In this document: positions 41,118-49,341 of the stretch, piece after piece
Layout: every line of letters starts with the position of its first letter
How positions within the stretch are numbered: position 1 is the first letter of the stretch
Origin: RHKX01 sp963784885
GTDB taxonomy: Bacteria > Actinomycetota > Thermoleophilia > Solirubrobacterales > 70-9
NCBI GenBank assembly: GCA_963784885.1
Contig: CAWATA010000003.1
Coordinates: 124,001-188,000, forward strand
Reading direction: 5' to 3'
Length of the DNA: 64,000 bases
Made by a program: the position numbers and the translations under genes
The notes under the pieces: generated by a model
Told to the model about the DNA's origin: nothing
The model's input: only the letters and a program-made list of their open reading frames with translations
Database searches by the model: none

Positions 41118-41861
41118 ATGAAACCGTCCAACCTCAGGACACTCGCCCTGCTCACCGCCCTCCTGATCGGGGGCGGCTTCGCGCTCGTCTTCTTCTTCGC
41201 CCCGAACGAGGCCGACCAGGGCTTCATCCAGAAGATCTTCTACCTCCACGTCCCGCTTGCGATCGTCGCTCTCGCCGGATTCGTGGTCGGCGGCATTCAC
41301 GCGATCCGCCACCTCCGGACCGGCGACTCCGTGCATGACGCGCGTTCCTACGTCTCGATCCACGCTTCGGTCATATTCGGCATCGCCGTCCTGCTGACGG
41401 GCGCGATCTGGGCGAAGGCCTCATGGGGCAAGTGGTGGGTCTGGGACGAGCCGACGCTGGTCAGCTTCCTGATCGTCTTCCTCCTCTACTGCACCTATTA
41501 CCCGCTGCGCTACGCGATCGAGGACCGCGAGCGCCAAGCGCGCTACGCGTCGGTGTTCGCGATCACCGCGGGCGCGTTCGTGCCGCTCAACTTCATGGCC
41601 GTCCGCGCCGCGCAATCGCTCGTCCATCCGCGTACGTTCGGCACCGTCGACGGCGGCCTGCCCGGCGACATGTGGCTGACGTTCCTCGTCTGCTTCGCCG
41701 GGATCGCCCTGCTGTGGGTGACGCTGGTCAGCTTCGAGCTGACAGCGAAGCGGACCCGCGGGCAGCTCTCGCGGCTGCGCCGCACCCTCGACGACGACGA
41801 TCGCCTTCCCGCGACCGGCGTCGCCGGCCGGATCGCGCCCAGCGGAATGAGCTCGCGCTGA
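41118..41861 (+). CDS. ccmC: Heme handling/export protein CcmC
   Basis: 247 residues with six spans. The tryptophan-rich heme motif WGKWWVWDE near residue 103 identifies the CcmC/CcmF/CcsA heme-handling superfamily. External histidines lie in YLHVP and SLVHPR. CcmC passes heme to CcmE; no ccmE or ccmF lies in the window, so they may be elsewhere. The ccmD start overlaps its stop (TGATG). Confidence 0.93.
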   Translation: MKPSNLRTLALLTALLIGGGFALVFFFAPNEADQGFIQKIFYLHVPLAIVALAGFVVGGIHAIRHLRTGDSVHDARSYVSIHASVIFGIAVLLTGAIWAKASWGKWWVWDEPTLVSFLIVFLLYCTYYPLRYAIEDRERQARYASVFAITAGAFVPLNFMAVRAAQSLVHPRTFGTVDGGLPGDMWLTFLVCFAGIALLWVTLVSFELTAKRTRGQLSRLRRTLDDDDRLPATGVAGRIAPSGMSSR

Positions 41862-42076
41862 TGCCGGCGTTGCCGCTCGACGAGGCCGGGAAGTACGTTG
41901 CCGCGGCGTACATCGTCTTCGTGGTCCTGCTGCTGATCTACATCGCGATCATGGCCGCGCGGCTGAGCCGGATCTCGCGCGAGATCGAGGAGATCGCGGA
42001 CATCTCCGAGCGGCGCTCCTCCGAGGACCCGCCGCGCAGCGAGGCCTCCGCGGAGGCGGAGGAGGTTCGCTCGTGA
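41861..42076 (+). CDS. ccmD: CcmD-like small membrane protein
   Basis: 71 residues. One membrane span (about 12-31, with AAYIVFVVLLLIYIAIMA), then a basic-acidic cytoplasmic helix (RLSRISREIEEIADISERR). Size, topology and place right after ccmC match CcmD, which stabilises the CcmC-CcmE interaction. Overlaps ccmC by one base and hemA by 4 bases (GTGA). Confidence 0.85.
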   Translation: MPALPLDEAGKYVAAAYIVFVVLLLIYIAIMAARLSRISREIEEIADISERRSSEDPPRSEASAEAEEVRS

Positions 42077-43410
42077 GCGACCTGCTCGCCCTCGGGATTT
42101 CCCACAAGACGGCTCCGCTCGAGCTTCGCGAGCGCCTTGCGCTGACCGAGGGTCGCGCCGCCGGCGTCCTCAACGACCTCCGTACCCACGAGCAGGTCAG
42201 CGAGGCGGCGGCGATCTCGACCTGCAACCGGACCGAGCTCTACCTCGTCGTCTCCGATTCGGTCGAGGCCGAGAACCTCGCGCTCGGTGCGCTCTCGCGG
42301 CAGGCCGGGATTCGCCCGACGGAGTTGATCGAGAGCCTCTACTCCTACCGCGGCATCGATGCCGCCAGGCACCTCTACCGCGTCGCCGCCGGCCTCGACT
42401 CGATGATCGTCGGCGAAGCCGAGATCCAGGGTCAGGTCAAGCGCGCCTACGAGCTGGCGCTCGTCGAGGGCGCGACGGGGTCGATCCTCAATCGGCTGTT
42501 CCGCGGCGCGCTCGCCGGCGGCAAGCGCGTCCGCGACGAGACCCGGATCGGCGAGGGAGGCATCAGCGTCCCCTCGGCCGCCGTCGGGCTGGCGACCCGA
42601 ACGCTCGGCGATCTGACCGGCCGCCACGTGCTTCTGATCGGCGCCGGCGAGACCGCCGAGCTGACGGCCCGCGCCTTGACCGCCCGTGGGGTTGAGACCG
42701 TCTTCGTCGCCAATCGCCGCTACGACCGAGCGATCGGGCTCGCCGAGCGCTTCGGCGGCTCCGCGGTCCGGCTCGAGGATCTGCCGGCGCAGCTCGAAGT
42801 GGCCGACATCGTCGTCTCCTCGACGAACTCGCCGCATCACATCGTCGAGCGCGAGGAGCTCGAGCTGGTCGCCGCCGCCCGCGACTACCGGCCGCTTCTG
42901 CTCATCGACCTGGCGGTGCCGCGGGACATCGACCCCTCCTGCCGCGACGTCACCGGCGTCGTCGTCCGCGATGTCGACGACGTCCAGCAGATCGCCGACC
43001 GCAACGCCGGTGGCCGCGAGGTCGAGGCGCGTGGGGCGGAGGTGATCGTCGCCGCCGAGCTCGCCCGCTTCGAGCGCTGGCTCGGCTCGCTGGAGGTGCT
43101 GCCGACCGTCGCATCGCTGCGGCTCCGCGGGGACGACGTCGTCGACCGGGTCCTCGCCGAGAACATCGGCCGCTTCGAGGATCTGAGCCATGCCGATCAG
43201 GTGCGGGTCGAGGCGATGGCGCGCTCGATCGCGAGCCGGATCCTTCACGAGCCGACGCTGCGTTTGAAGCGGGCGGCAGAGGAATCCGACGCCTATCAGC
43301 AGGTAGCCGCGCTCCGCGAGCTCTTCGGTCTCGACGCCGGAACCGAGCCCGAGGGATCCGGCGCCGAGGTCACACAGCTGCGCGGGCGCGCCGAGCGGGC
43401 CGGAGATTGA
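42073..43410 (+). CDS. hemA: Glutamyl-tRNA reductase
   Basis: 445 residues from the GTG at 42073. Signature ISHKTAPLELRERL is at residue 9, the catalytic Cys in STCNRTELY near 50, GLDSMIVGEAEIQGQVK near 110, the NADPH fold LLIGAGETAELTA near 180, and a C-terminal dimerisation helix. First committed step of tetrapyrrole synthesis by the C5 pathway. Translationally coupled to ccmD upstream; the next gene (hemC) begins immediately downstream. Confidence 0.96.
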   Translation: MSDLLALGISHKTAPLELRERLALTEGRAAGVLNDLRTHEQVSEAAAISTCNRTELYLVVSDSVEAENLALGALSRQAGIRPTELIESLYSYRGIDAARHLYRVAAGLDSMIVGEAEIQGQVKRAYELALVEGATGSILNRLFRGALAGGKRVRDETRIGEGGISVPSAAVGLATRTLGDLTGRHVLLIGAGETAELTARALTARGVETVFVANRRYDRAIGLAERFGGSAVRLEDLPAQLEVADIVVSSTNSPHHIVEREELELVAAARDYRPLLLIDLAVPRDIDPSCRDVTGVVVRDVDDVQQIADRNAGGREVEARGAEVIVAAELARFERWLGSLEVLPTVASLRLRGDDVVDRVLAENIGRFEDLSHADQVRVEAMARSIASRILHEPTLRLKRAAEESDAYQQVAALRELFGLDAGTEPEGSGAEVTQLRGRAERAGD

Positions 43411-43414
43411 GACC

Positions 43415-44323
43415 CTGAGCGGGCTTCGCATCGGCACCCGCGGCAGTGCCCTCGCGCTGGCCCAGGCGGGAACGGTCGCCGCTGCGATCGGCGACGCCGA
43501 GCTCGTCGAGATCCGAACCTCCGGCGACGAGGGCGGCGCCCTGGCGCCCGCCACCGACGACAAGTCGCGCTTCGTCCGCGAGATCGAGCGAGCGCTGCAG
43601 GCGGGCGAGGTCGACCTGGCCGTCCACAGCGCCAAGGATCTGCCCGGGGAGCTGCCTGATGAGCTCGCCCTCGTCGGCGTGCCGTCCCGCGAGGACCCGG
43701 CCGACGTCTGGATCGGGCCCGGCGGGTCGATCGCCGAGGTGCCGGAGGGCGCGAGGGTCGGAACCGCGAGCATCCGCAGGCGCTCGCAGCTGCTCGCGCT
43801 CCGGCCCGACCTCGACGTCGTCGAGGTTCGGGGCAACGTCGACACCCGGCTGGCGAAGCTCGCCGCGGGCGAGGTCGACGGACTGGTCCTCGCCGCCGCC
43901 GGCCTGCGGCGGCTCGGCCGCGAGGGCGAGATCGGCTTCCGCTTCGGCCTCCGTGCGCTGACGCCCGCCCCCGGCCAGGGATCGCTGGGAATCGAGTCCC
44001 GCCGCGACGACGACGCCGCCGCCGCCGCGGCGGCGGCGGTGACCGACCGCGAGGCGCTGGTCGAGCTGACCGCGGAGCGGGCGGTCGTCGCGGGCATCGA
44101 CGCGAGCTGCGACACGCCGGTCGGCATCTGTGCCCGCCACGGCGGGGGGACGCTGACGATTCGCGGCTACGTCGGCCTTCCCGACGGGAGCGAACAGTTC
44201 TATGACGAGGTTCAAGGCGACGCCGAGCAGCCGGTGGCGCTGGCCGAGGCGCTGATCGAGCGGATGCGCGACGGCGGCGCCCTCGAGCTGCTCGAGCGGG
44301 CCGACGGATGGGTGGGCCGATGA
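43415..44323 (+). CDS. hemC: Hydroxymethylbilane synthase with a probable CTG start
   Basis: 302 residues. The N-terminus SGLRIGTRGSALALAQA, then HSAKDLPGELPDEL, GTASIRRRSQLLALRPDL and the cofactor-carrying Cys in DASCDTPVG, make this a complete porphobilinogen deaminase. The frame has no ATG, GTG or TTG between the end of hemA and LRIGTRGS, nor in the preceding 60 bases. CTG at 43415 is the best start: GGAG lies 9 bases before it and the protein begins at the conserved place. ATT at 43406 is the alternative. The 3' end overlaps the next gene by 4 bases. Confidence 0.92.
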   Translation: MSGLRIGTRGSALALAQAGTVAAAIGDAELVEIRTSGDEGGALAPATDDKSRFVREIERALQAGEVDLAVHSAKDLPGELPDELALVGVPSREDPADVWIGPGGSIAEVPEGARVGTASIRRRSQLLALRPDLDVVEVRGNVDTRLAKLAAGEVDGLVLAAAGLRRLGREGEIGFRFGLRALTPAPGQGSLGIESRRDDDAAAAAAAAVTDREALVELTAERAVVAGIDASCDTPVGICARHGGGTLTIRGYVGLPDGSEQFYDEVQGDAEQPVALAEALIERMRDGGALELLERADGWVGR

Positions 44324-45873
44324 CCCGTGGCGACTACGTCCCCGGCGACGCGGGTCCGCGACCCGGGGTCGCCTACCTGGTGGGCGCCGGCCCGGGCGAC
44401 CGCGGACTGATGACGAGCCGCGCCCTCGAGCTGATCGCCGGAGCCGACGCGATCCTCTACGACCGCCTGATCCCCGACGGCGCCCTCGACGGCGCCCGCC
44501 CCGACGCCGAGCTGGTCTACGTCGGCAAGGCTCCCGGCAGGGTCGCGATGGAGCAGGAGGAGACGGAACGACGACTCGTCGAGATCTCGCGTGAGGGCAG
44601 GTCGGTCGTGCGGCTCAAGGGGGGCGACCCGTTCGTGTTCGGCCGCGGTGGCGAGGAGGCCGAGACGCTGCGCGCCGCCGGCGTTCCGTTCGAGGTCGTG
44701 CCCGGCGTCACGGCGGGAATCGCGGCCTCGGCCTACGCGGGAATCCCGGTCACCCACCGCGACGACGCCTCGGCGGTCGCCTTCGTCACCGGCCACGAGG
44801 ATCCCGATAAGGAGTCCTCGGCGATCGACTGGGAGGCACTCGCGGCGTTCCCGGGGACGCTCGTCCTCTACATGGGCGTCAAGAACCTGCCGCGGATCAG
44901 CGAGCGGCTGATCGCCGCCGGCCGCGACCCCGACGAGCCCGCGGCCGCGATCCAGCGCGGCACCTGGCCCGACCAGCGGACGGTGCTCGCCACCGCGACG
45001 ACCCTGCCCGCCGCAGTCGCCGAAGCCGGGCTCCGGGCACCGGCGATCCTCCTGTTCGGCCCGGTCGCGGCTCGCCGCGAGCAGATCGGCTGGCTCGAGC
45101 GCCGCCCCCTCCACGGGCGCCGCGTGGTCGTGACCCGGGCCCGAGCGCAGGCGAGCTCACTCGCCTCGGTGCTGCGAGGGCTCGGCGCGGAGGTCGTCGA
45201 GCTGCCGGCGATCCGGATCGAGCCGCGGATCGACACCGCGGCGGTGGCGGCGATGGCAGAGAACATCCACTCCTACTCGCTCGTCTGCCTGACGAGCCCC
45301 AACGGCGCCGAGCTGCTGATGCGGGCCCTTGCCGACCGCGGGCTCGATGCCCGCGCTCTCGCCAACGCGACGGTCGCGGCGATCGGCCCCGGCACCGCAC
45401 GCCGGCTTCGCGAGCTCGGCCTGATCGCCGACATCGTCCCGCCGCGCTCGATCGCCGAGTCGCTCGTCGAGTCGCTGCGCGAGGTCGACGTCGACGGCCG
45501 GCCGGTGCTGATCGCCCGCGCGGCGGAGGCGCGGGACGTGCTGCCCGAGGCGCTGGCCGAGCGCGGCGCCGACGTCGATGTGGTCCCGCTGTATGAGACC
45601 GTCCGCGAGCCCGCCGGCGAGGAGCAGATCGCGGCGATCGCCGAGGCCGACTACGTCACCTTCACCTCGTCCTCGACGGTCAGGTTCTTCCTCGAGACGG
45701 TCGGCGACGCCTTCCCGGCCGGGGCCCGGGTCGTCTCGATCGGGCCGGTGACCAGCGCGACCGTTCGCGAGCTCGGCCACGAGGTCGCGGTCGAGGCGGA
45801 GCGGCACGATCCCGACGGCCTCGTCGAGGCCCTGCTGGCGGACGCCGCCTCGGAGGAGGGCGCGCCAGATTAG
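44320..45873 (+). CDS. Fused uroporphyrinogen-III C-methyltransferase and uroporphyrinogen-III synthase (CobA-HemD)
   Basis: 517 residues. The N-terminal SUMT domain has YLVGAGPGDRGLMTSRALE, YDRLIP, RLKGGDPFVFGRGGEE and VPGVTAGIAASAYAGIPVTHR. From about residue 270 the HemD domain begins (RRVVVTRARAQASSLASVL) with LTSPNGAELL and FTSSSTVRFFLE. The protein closes the hydroxymethylbilane ring and can methylate it toward siroheme or cobalamin. Such fusions are known in actinobacteria. ATGA overlap with hemC. Confidence 0.94.
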   Translation: MTRGDYVPGDAGPRPGVAYLVGAGPGDRGLMTSRALELIAGADAILYDRLIPDGALDGARPDAELVYVGKAPGRVAMEQEETERRLVEISREGRSVVRLKGGDPFVFGRGGEEAETLRAAGVPFEVVPGVTAGIAASAYAGIPVTHRDDASAVAFVTGHEDPDKESSAIDWEALAAFPGTLVLYMGVKNLPRISERLIAAGRDPDEPAAAIQRGTWPDQRTVLATATTLPAAVAEAGLRAPAILLFGPVAARREQIGWLERRPLHGRRVVVTRARAQASSLASVLRGLGAEVVELPAIRIEPRIDTAAVAAMAENIHSYSLVCLTSPNGAELLMRALADRGLDARALANATVAAIGPGTARRLRELGLIADIVPPRSIAESLVESLREVDVDGRPVLIARAAEARDVLPEALAERGADVDVVPLYETVREPAGEEQIAAIAEADYVTFTSSSTVRFFLETVGDAFPAGARVVSIGPVTSATVRELGHEVAVEAERHDPDGLVEALLADAASEEGAPD

Positions 45874-46088
45874 TCTCGGGCGTCGCCGGCGCCGACGTCA
45901 TCAACCAGTATCTCGCGGCCGGGCTGGTCGGCCAGCTCGACCTCAACGTCGTCCCGCTGATACTCGGCTCCGGAGCTCGGCTCTTCGAAGGGGTCGGTCC
46001 GGGGATCGAGCTCGAGCAGAGGCAGGTCGTCGTCGGCGAGGGAGTCACCCACCTCAGGTACTCGGTGCGGTCCGGTCCCGGCGCCTGA
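45870..46088 (+). pseudogene. C-terminal remnant of a RibD/dihydrofolate-reductase-like gene
   Basis: About 70 codons from the hemD stop to TGA at 46086-46088. They read VSGVAGADVINQYLAAGLV, then NVVPLILGSGARLFEGVG and VVVGEGVTHLRY. This is the conserved C-terminus of RibD_C/DHFR-like reductases, where the motif is usually GGADVIRQFL...VPVLLGSGVRLF. The N-terminal two thirds are absent and the fragment has no start codon in frame. The upstream bases belong to cobA-hemD. It looks like the leftover of a gene deleted when the present junction formed. Confidence 0.8.
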
Positions 46089-46128
46089 GCACCGGCGGCC
46101 GGCGTGCCCGGCGGGAGCCGCCGCCCTC

Positions 46129-46134
46129 TAGAGT
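46129..46134 (+). promoter_or_regulatory. -10-like element (TAGAGT)
   Basis: TAGAGT ends 9 bases before the ATG at 46144, with no ribosome site between. Confidence 0.4.
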
Positions 46135-46143
46135 CACGGCTGG

Positions 46144-46956
46144 ATGGGGCTGCCGATCACGTTCCTGACCGACTACGGGGTCGCCGACGACTTCGCCGGC
46201 GTCTGCCGCGCCGTGATCGCGCGGATCGCGCCCGGCACCCAGGTCATCGACATCAGCCACGGCATCGGCCGCCATGACGTCCGCCAGGCGTCGGCGATCC
46301 TCGCCGACTCGCTGCCCTACGCGCCGGTCGGCGTCCACCTGGCGATCGTCGACCCCGGCGTCGGCGGTCCCCGCCGCGCCGTCGCCGTTCGGACCGAGGG
46401 CGAGGGGCACATCCTCGTCGGCCCCGACAACGGCCTGCTCCCTCCGGCGGTCGACGTCCTCGGCGGCGCCGCTGAAGCGGTGGACATCAGCGACTCCGAC
46501 TTCCGGCTCGAGAACCCGTCCGCCACATTCCACGGCCGCGACCTGTTCGCCCCGGTCGCCGCCCAGCTCGCCCTCGGCAAGGAGCTGAGCAGCGCCGGCG
46601 TCCCGATCGAGCCCTCCAGCCTCGAGCGCCAGCCGGTCTCGCGCCCCCGCCTCGAGCAGCTCCGCGCCTTCGCTCACGCCGAGCGGATCGACGGCTTCGG
46701 CAACATCTCCCTCGACCTCTGCCGCGACGACCTCGACGGCCATCCGCTCGCCGGCGCCACCCGCGTCTCGGTCGGCTCCCGCAAGCGGCGCCGGACCGCG
46801 ACCCGCGCCAACGCCTTCGAGGACGTCGCCGACGGCGGCTTTCTCTTCTACGAGGACTCTTCCGGCCGCATGGCCATCGCCGTCAACCGCGGCGACGCCA
46901 GCGAGGTCCTCGACCTCCGCGTCGGCGACGTGGTCGAGCTCGAGCCGGCGCCTTAG
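46144..46956 (+). CDS. S-adenosyl-L-methionine hydroxide adenosyltransferase (DUF62 family)
   Basis: 270 residues. The family start PITFLTDYGVADDFAGVCR is followed by DISHGIGRHDVRQA, VDPGVGGPRRAVAV, GPDNGLL and FHGRDLFAPVAA. A C-terminal beta-domain has DGFGNISLDL and NRGDA. These enzymes hydrolyse SAM to adenosine and methionine; halogenase relatives have an extra loop not evident here. Three hairpins follow its stop before the convergent ABC genes. Confidence 0.92.
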   Translation: MGLPITFLTDYGVADDFAGVCRAVIARIAPGTQVIDISHGIGRHDVRQASAILADSLPYAPVGVHLAIVDPGVGGPRRAVAVRTEGEGHILVGPDNGLLPPAVDVLGGAAEAVDISDSDFRLENPSATFHGRDLFAPVAAQLALGKELSSAGVPIEPSSLERQPVSRPRLEQLRAFAHAERIDGFGNISLDLCRDDLDGHPLAGATRVSVGSRKRRRTATRANAFEDVADGGFLFYEDSSGRMAIAVNRGDASEVLDLRVGDVVELEPAP

Positions 46957-46962
46957 GTAACC

Positions 46963-47000
46963 CCGGCCAAATGCTCCGCTGACGCGTCCGCTTTGGCCGG
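46963..47000. terminator. Hairpin 1 downstream of the SAM hydrolase gene
   Basis: CCGGCCAAA (46963-46971) pairs exactly with TTTGGCCGG (46992-47000). The stem begins 7 bases after the stop codon at 46956. Confidence 0.55.
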
Positions 47001-47040
47001 TCGGCGCGGTGGTAGGGGACGGGATGCATATGTGTTTCCG

Positions 47041-47068
47041 CCAGCCGCGAAATCCGCTTCGCGGCTGG
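47041..47068. terminator. Hairpin 2, perfect 11-bp stem
   Basis: CCAGCCGCGAA (47041-47051) pairs exactly with 47058-47068, leaving a 6-base loop (ATCCGC). Confidence 0.6.
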
Positions 47069-47078
47069 TCTGGCCGGT

Positions 47079-47113
47079 GGCAAGAAAGCGTCCTCAGGGG
47101 ACCGTTTCCTGCC
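47079..47113. terminator. Hairpin 3 near the end of the convergent ABC permease gene
   Basis: Arms 47079-47093 and 47099-47113 match at 12 of 15 positions. The element lies 12 bases from the stop of the leftward gene (47125), so it would be that gene's terminator. Confidence 0.4.
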
Positions 47114-47124
47114 ATCCGGTTGCC

Positions 47125-47862
47125 CTAGTCAGTCCTTCGGCGCAGGGTCAGCGCTCCCAGGCCCAGCGAGGCGATCGTCGCCGCGACGATGACGATGACG
47201 TCGACGGCGAAGCCGGTCCCGAGGGCGCCGGGCTCGGTGGCGCGGGCGAGGGCGTCGTAGGCGTAGGTGAGCGGCAGCGCGTAGGAGGCGACCTCGAGCG
47301 CCGGGGCCATCGAGTCGCGAGCGACGAAGAGGCCGCAGAGCAGGAGCTGGGGGAAGATGAACGCGGGCATGAACTGGACCGCCTGGAACTCGGTCCGGGC
47401 GAAGGCGCTGGCGAGGAGGCCGAGCGCCATGCCGAGGGTGGCGTTGCCGATCGCCAGCAGGCCGACGAGCCAGGCGCCGTGCGGCGAGTCGAGGCCGAGG
47501 GCGAGGAAGCCGACCGAGCAGACCGCGATCGCCTGGACTCCGGCGAGGAAGCCGAAGGCGATCCCGTAGCCGAAGAGGACGTCGGCTTTGCCGAGCGGCA
47601 TCGTCATCAGCCGCTCGAGCGTCCCGCTGGTCCGCTCACGGAGCATCGCGATCGAAGTGATCAGGAACATGACGATGAACGGGAAGAGACCGCAGAGCGG
47701 CGCGCCGATCTTCTGGAACGTCGACTCCCGGCCGTCGAAGATGAAGTAGAGGAGGACGAGCAGCCCTGCGGGAACGACGAGCAGGAGCGCGATCGTCCGC
47801 GGGTCGCGACGGATCTGGCGCAGCACCCGCTGCGCAGTCGCACCCGTCGCCCGCGCGCTCAC
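47125..47862 (-). CDS. ABC-2 type transporter permease
   Basis: 245 residues from the GTG at 47862, six predicted spans. ABC-2 permease features: a basic N-terminus (RRDPRTIALLLVVPAGLLVLL), then RERTSGTLERLMTMPLGKADVLFGY and a C-terminal PLTYAYDALARAT. It partners the ATPase encoded just upstream, with which it overlaps by 4 bases (GTGA). The substrate, likely a drug or lipid exported from the cell, is unknown. Confidence 0.92.
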   Translation of the reverse strand: MSARATGATAQRVLRQIRRDPRTIALLLVVPAGLLVLLYFIFDGRESTFQKIGAPLCGLFPFIVMFLITSIAMLRERTSGTLERLMTMPLGKADVLFGYGIAFGFLAGVQAIAVCSVGFLALGLDSPHGAWLVGLLAIGNATLGMALGLLASAFARTEFQAVQFMPAFIFPQLLLCGLFVARDSMAPALEVASYALPLTYAYDALARATEPGALGTGFAVDVIVIVAATIASLGLGALTLRRRTD

Positions 47863-48596
47863 GCCGACCCCTCCGAGCGCTCGATGATCGCCAGGAAGGC
47901 CTTGCCGAGGTCCTGCTGCCCTGACTCCTCCCGCAACGCCGACGGCGTCGTCTGTCGCAGGAGCCGGCCCTCCCGCAGCAGCAGCAGCTCGTCGCATTCG
48001 GCCGCCTCTTCCATGACGTGGCTGGAGATGAGCAGGGTGACCCCCGAGGAGGCCAGTTCGTCGAACGTCTTCCAGAGCTCGGCGCGCAGGACCGGATCGA
48101 GGCCGACCGTCGGCTCGTCGAGGACGAGCAGGTCGGGCTCGTTCAGGAGCGCGGTCGCGAGCGAGACCCGGGAGCGCTGCCCGCCCGAGAGCGTCCCGGT
48201 GATCCGCTCGGCGAAGGCGCCCAGGCCGACGGTCTCGATCGTCGCGCCGATGCGCTCGGGACCGACGCCGTAGAGCGAGCCGAAGTAGCGGAGGTTCTCG
48301 GCGACGCTGAGATCGGCGTAGACCGAGGGCGCCTGGGTGAGGTAGCCGACCCGCGGGCGCAGCCGGGCCGACCCCGCCGGCAGCCCGAGCACGTCGATCT
48401 CGCCGCCGGCGACGATCTGGACGCCGACGATCGAGCGCATCAGCGTCGACTTGCCGCAGCCGCTCGGGCCGAGCAGGCCGGTGATCGTCCCGGACGGGAC
48501 CTCAAGCGAGACGTCGTGGAGGACGTGCTCGTCTCCGCGAATCACATCGAGGCCGCGGACCGCAATCGCGGCGCCGGGCTGCTCGCGCTGCGCCAT
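47859..48596 (-). CDS. ABC transporter ATP-binding protein (drug/ABC-2 exporter type)
   Basis: 245 residues. Walker A GPSGCGKST near 42, Q-loop YLTQAPSVYADLSVAENL, signature LSGGQRSR, Walker B LLVLDEPTVGLDP, and the switch His in SSHVMEEA. The short form with a single ABC-2 partner fits a two-gene exporter. Its start lies only 25 bases from that of the divergent birA; both promoters overlap in that gap. Confidence 0.93.
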   Translation of the reverse strand: MAQREQPGAAIAVRGLDVIRGDEHVLHDVSLEVPSGTITGLLGPSGCGKSTLMRSIVGVQIVAGGEIDVLGLPAGSARLRPRVGYLTQAPSVYADLSVAENLRYFGSLYGVGPERIGATIETVGLGAFAERITGTLSGGQRSRVSLATALLNEPDLLVLDEPTVGLDPVLRAELWKTFDELASSGVTLLISSHVMEEAAECDELLLLREGRLLRQTTPSALREESGQQDLGKAFLAIIERSEGSA

Positions 48597-48608
48597 CGCA
48601 GCCAGTCA

Positions 48609-48614
48609 TACCAT
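48609..48614 (+). promoter_or_regulatory. Leaderless-type -10 element for birA (TACCAT)
   Basis: TACCAT ends 7 bases before the GTG at 48622. The same 25 bases must also carry the promoter of the divergent ABC ATPase gene. Confidence 0.45.
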
Positions 48615-48621
48615 TGACGCC

Positions 48622-49341
48622 GTGGAGTTCGGGTCCCCGCACCACCATCACGACCTGATCGATTCGACGAACCTGCTCGCGAAGACGCTGGCCGCGGACG
48701 GAGCGCCGTCGGGGACCGTCGTCACCGCCTCCGAGCAGACGGCGGGCCGCGGGCGCGGAGATCGCGTCTGGACTGCCCCGGCCGGCGCGGCGCTCCTCTA
48801 CTCGGCGATCCTCCGGCCGCTCGACCTCGGCCATCTGCTGCTGCCGCTCGCCGCGCCGCTCGCGGTCTGCGAGGCCTGCGAGTCGCTGGCGCCCGTCCAC
48901 TGCGAGCTGAAGTGGCCGAACGACGTCTGGATCGACGAGCGCAAGCTCGCCGGTGTGCTGATCGAGGCGCGTCCTCCCGACTGGGCGGTGATCGGTGTCG
49001 GGATCAACCTCGCGATCGCCGACGACGAGTTCCCGGCCGACATCCGCTGGCCGGCGACCTCGCTCGGCCACGGCGTGAAGCCAGAGCAGATGAGGGTCGC
49101 GCTCGACGCGGCGCTGACCAAGTGGGTGAGCGAGCCGACCGAGCACGTTCTCGACGTCTACGCGGCGCGGGACGCGCTGCGCGGCCGCGAGCTCGAGTGG
49201 GATGGAGGACCGGGCGATCGAGGGCGCTCCGGAACCGGCGAGGGCATCGACGAGCGCGGGAACCTCCTCGTCCGTACGGGCGGCGGCGATCTCGTCGCGC
49301 TCGGCTCGGGGGAGGTCAGCCTTCGGCTGCCCCGGGACTAG
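48622..49341 (+). CDS. birA: Biotin--[acetyl-CoA-carboxylase] ligase
   Basis: 239 residues from the GTG at 48622. Substrate-binding motifs are DSTNLLAKTLA near residue 15, SEQTAGRGRGDRVW near 37 and KWPNDVWIDERKLAGVLIEA near 97, with GVGINLAI near 130. It attaches biotin to carboxylase carrier domains. There is no N-terminal helix-turn-helix, so it is a non-regulatory (class I) BirA. The TAG stop is shared in CTAG with the convergent glycosidase gene. Confidence 0.95.
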   Translation: MEFGSPHHHHDLIDSTNLLAKTLAADGAPSGTVVTASEQTAGRGRGDRVWTAPAGAALLYSAILRPLDLGHLLLPLAAPLAVCEACESLAPVHCELKWPNDVWIDERKLAGVLIEARPPDWAVIGVGINLAIADDEFPADIRWPATSLGHGVKPEQMRVALDAALTKWVSEPTEHVLDVYAARDALRGRELEWDGGPGDRGRSGTGEGIDERGNLLVRTGGGDLVALGSGEVSLRLPRD

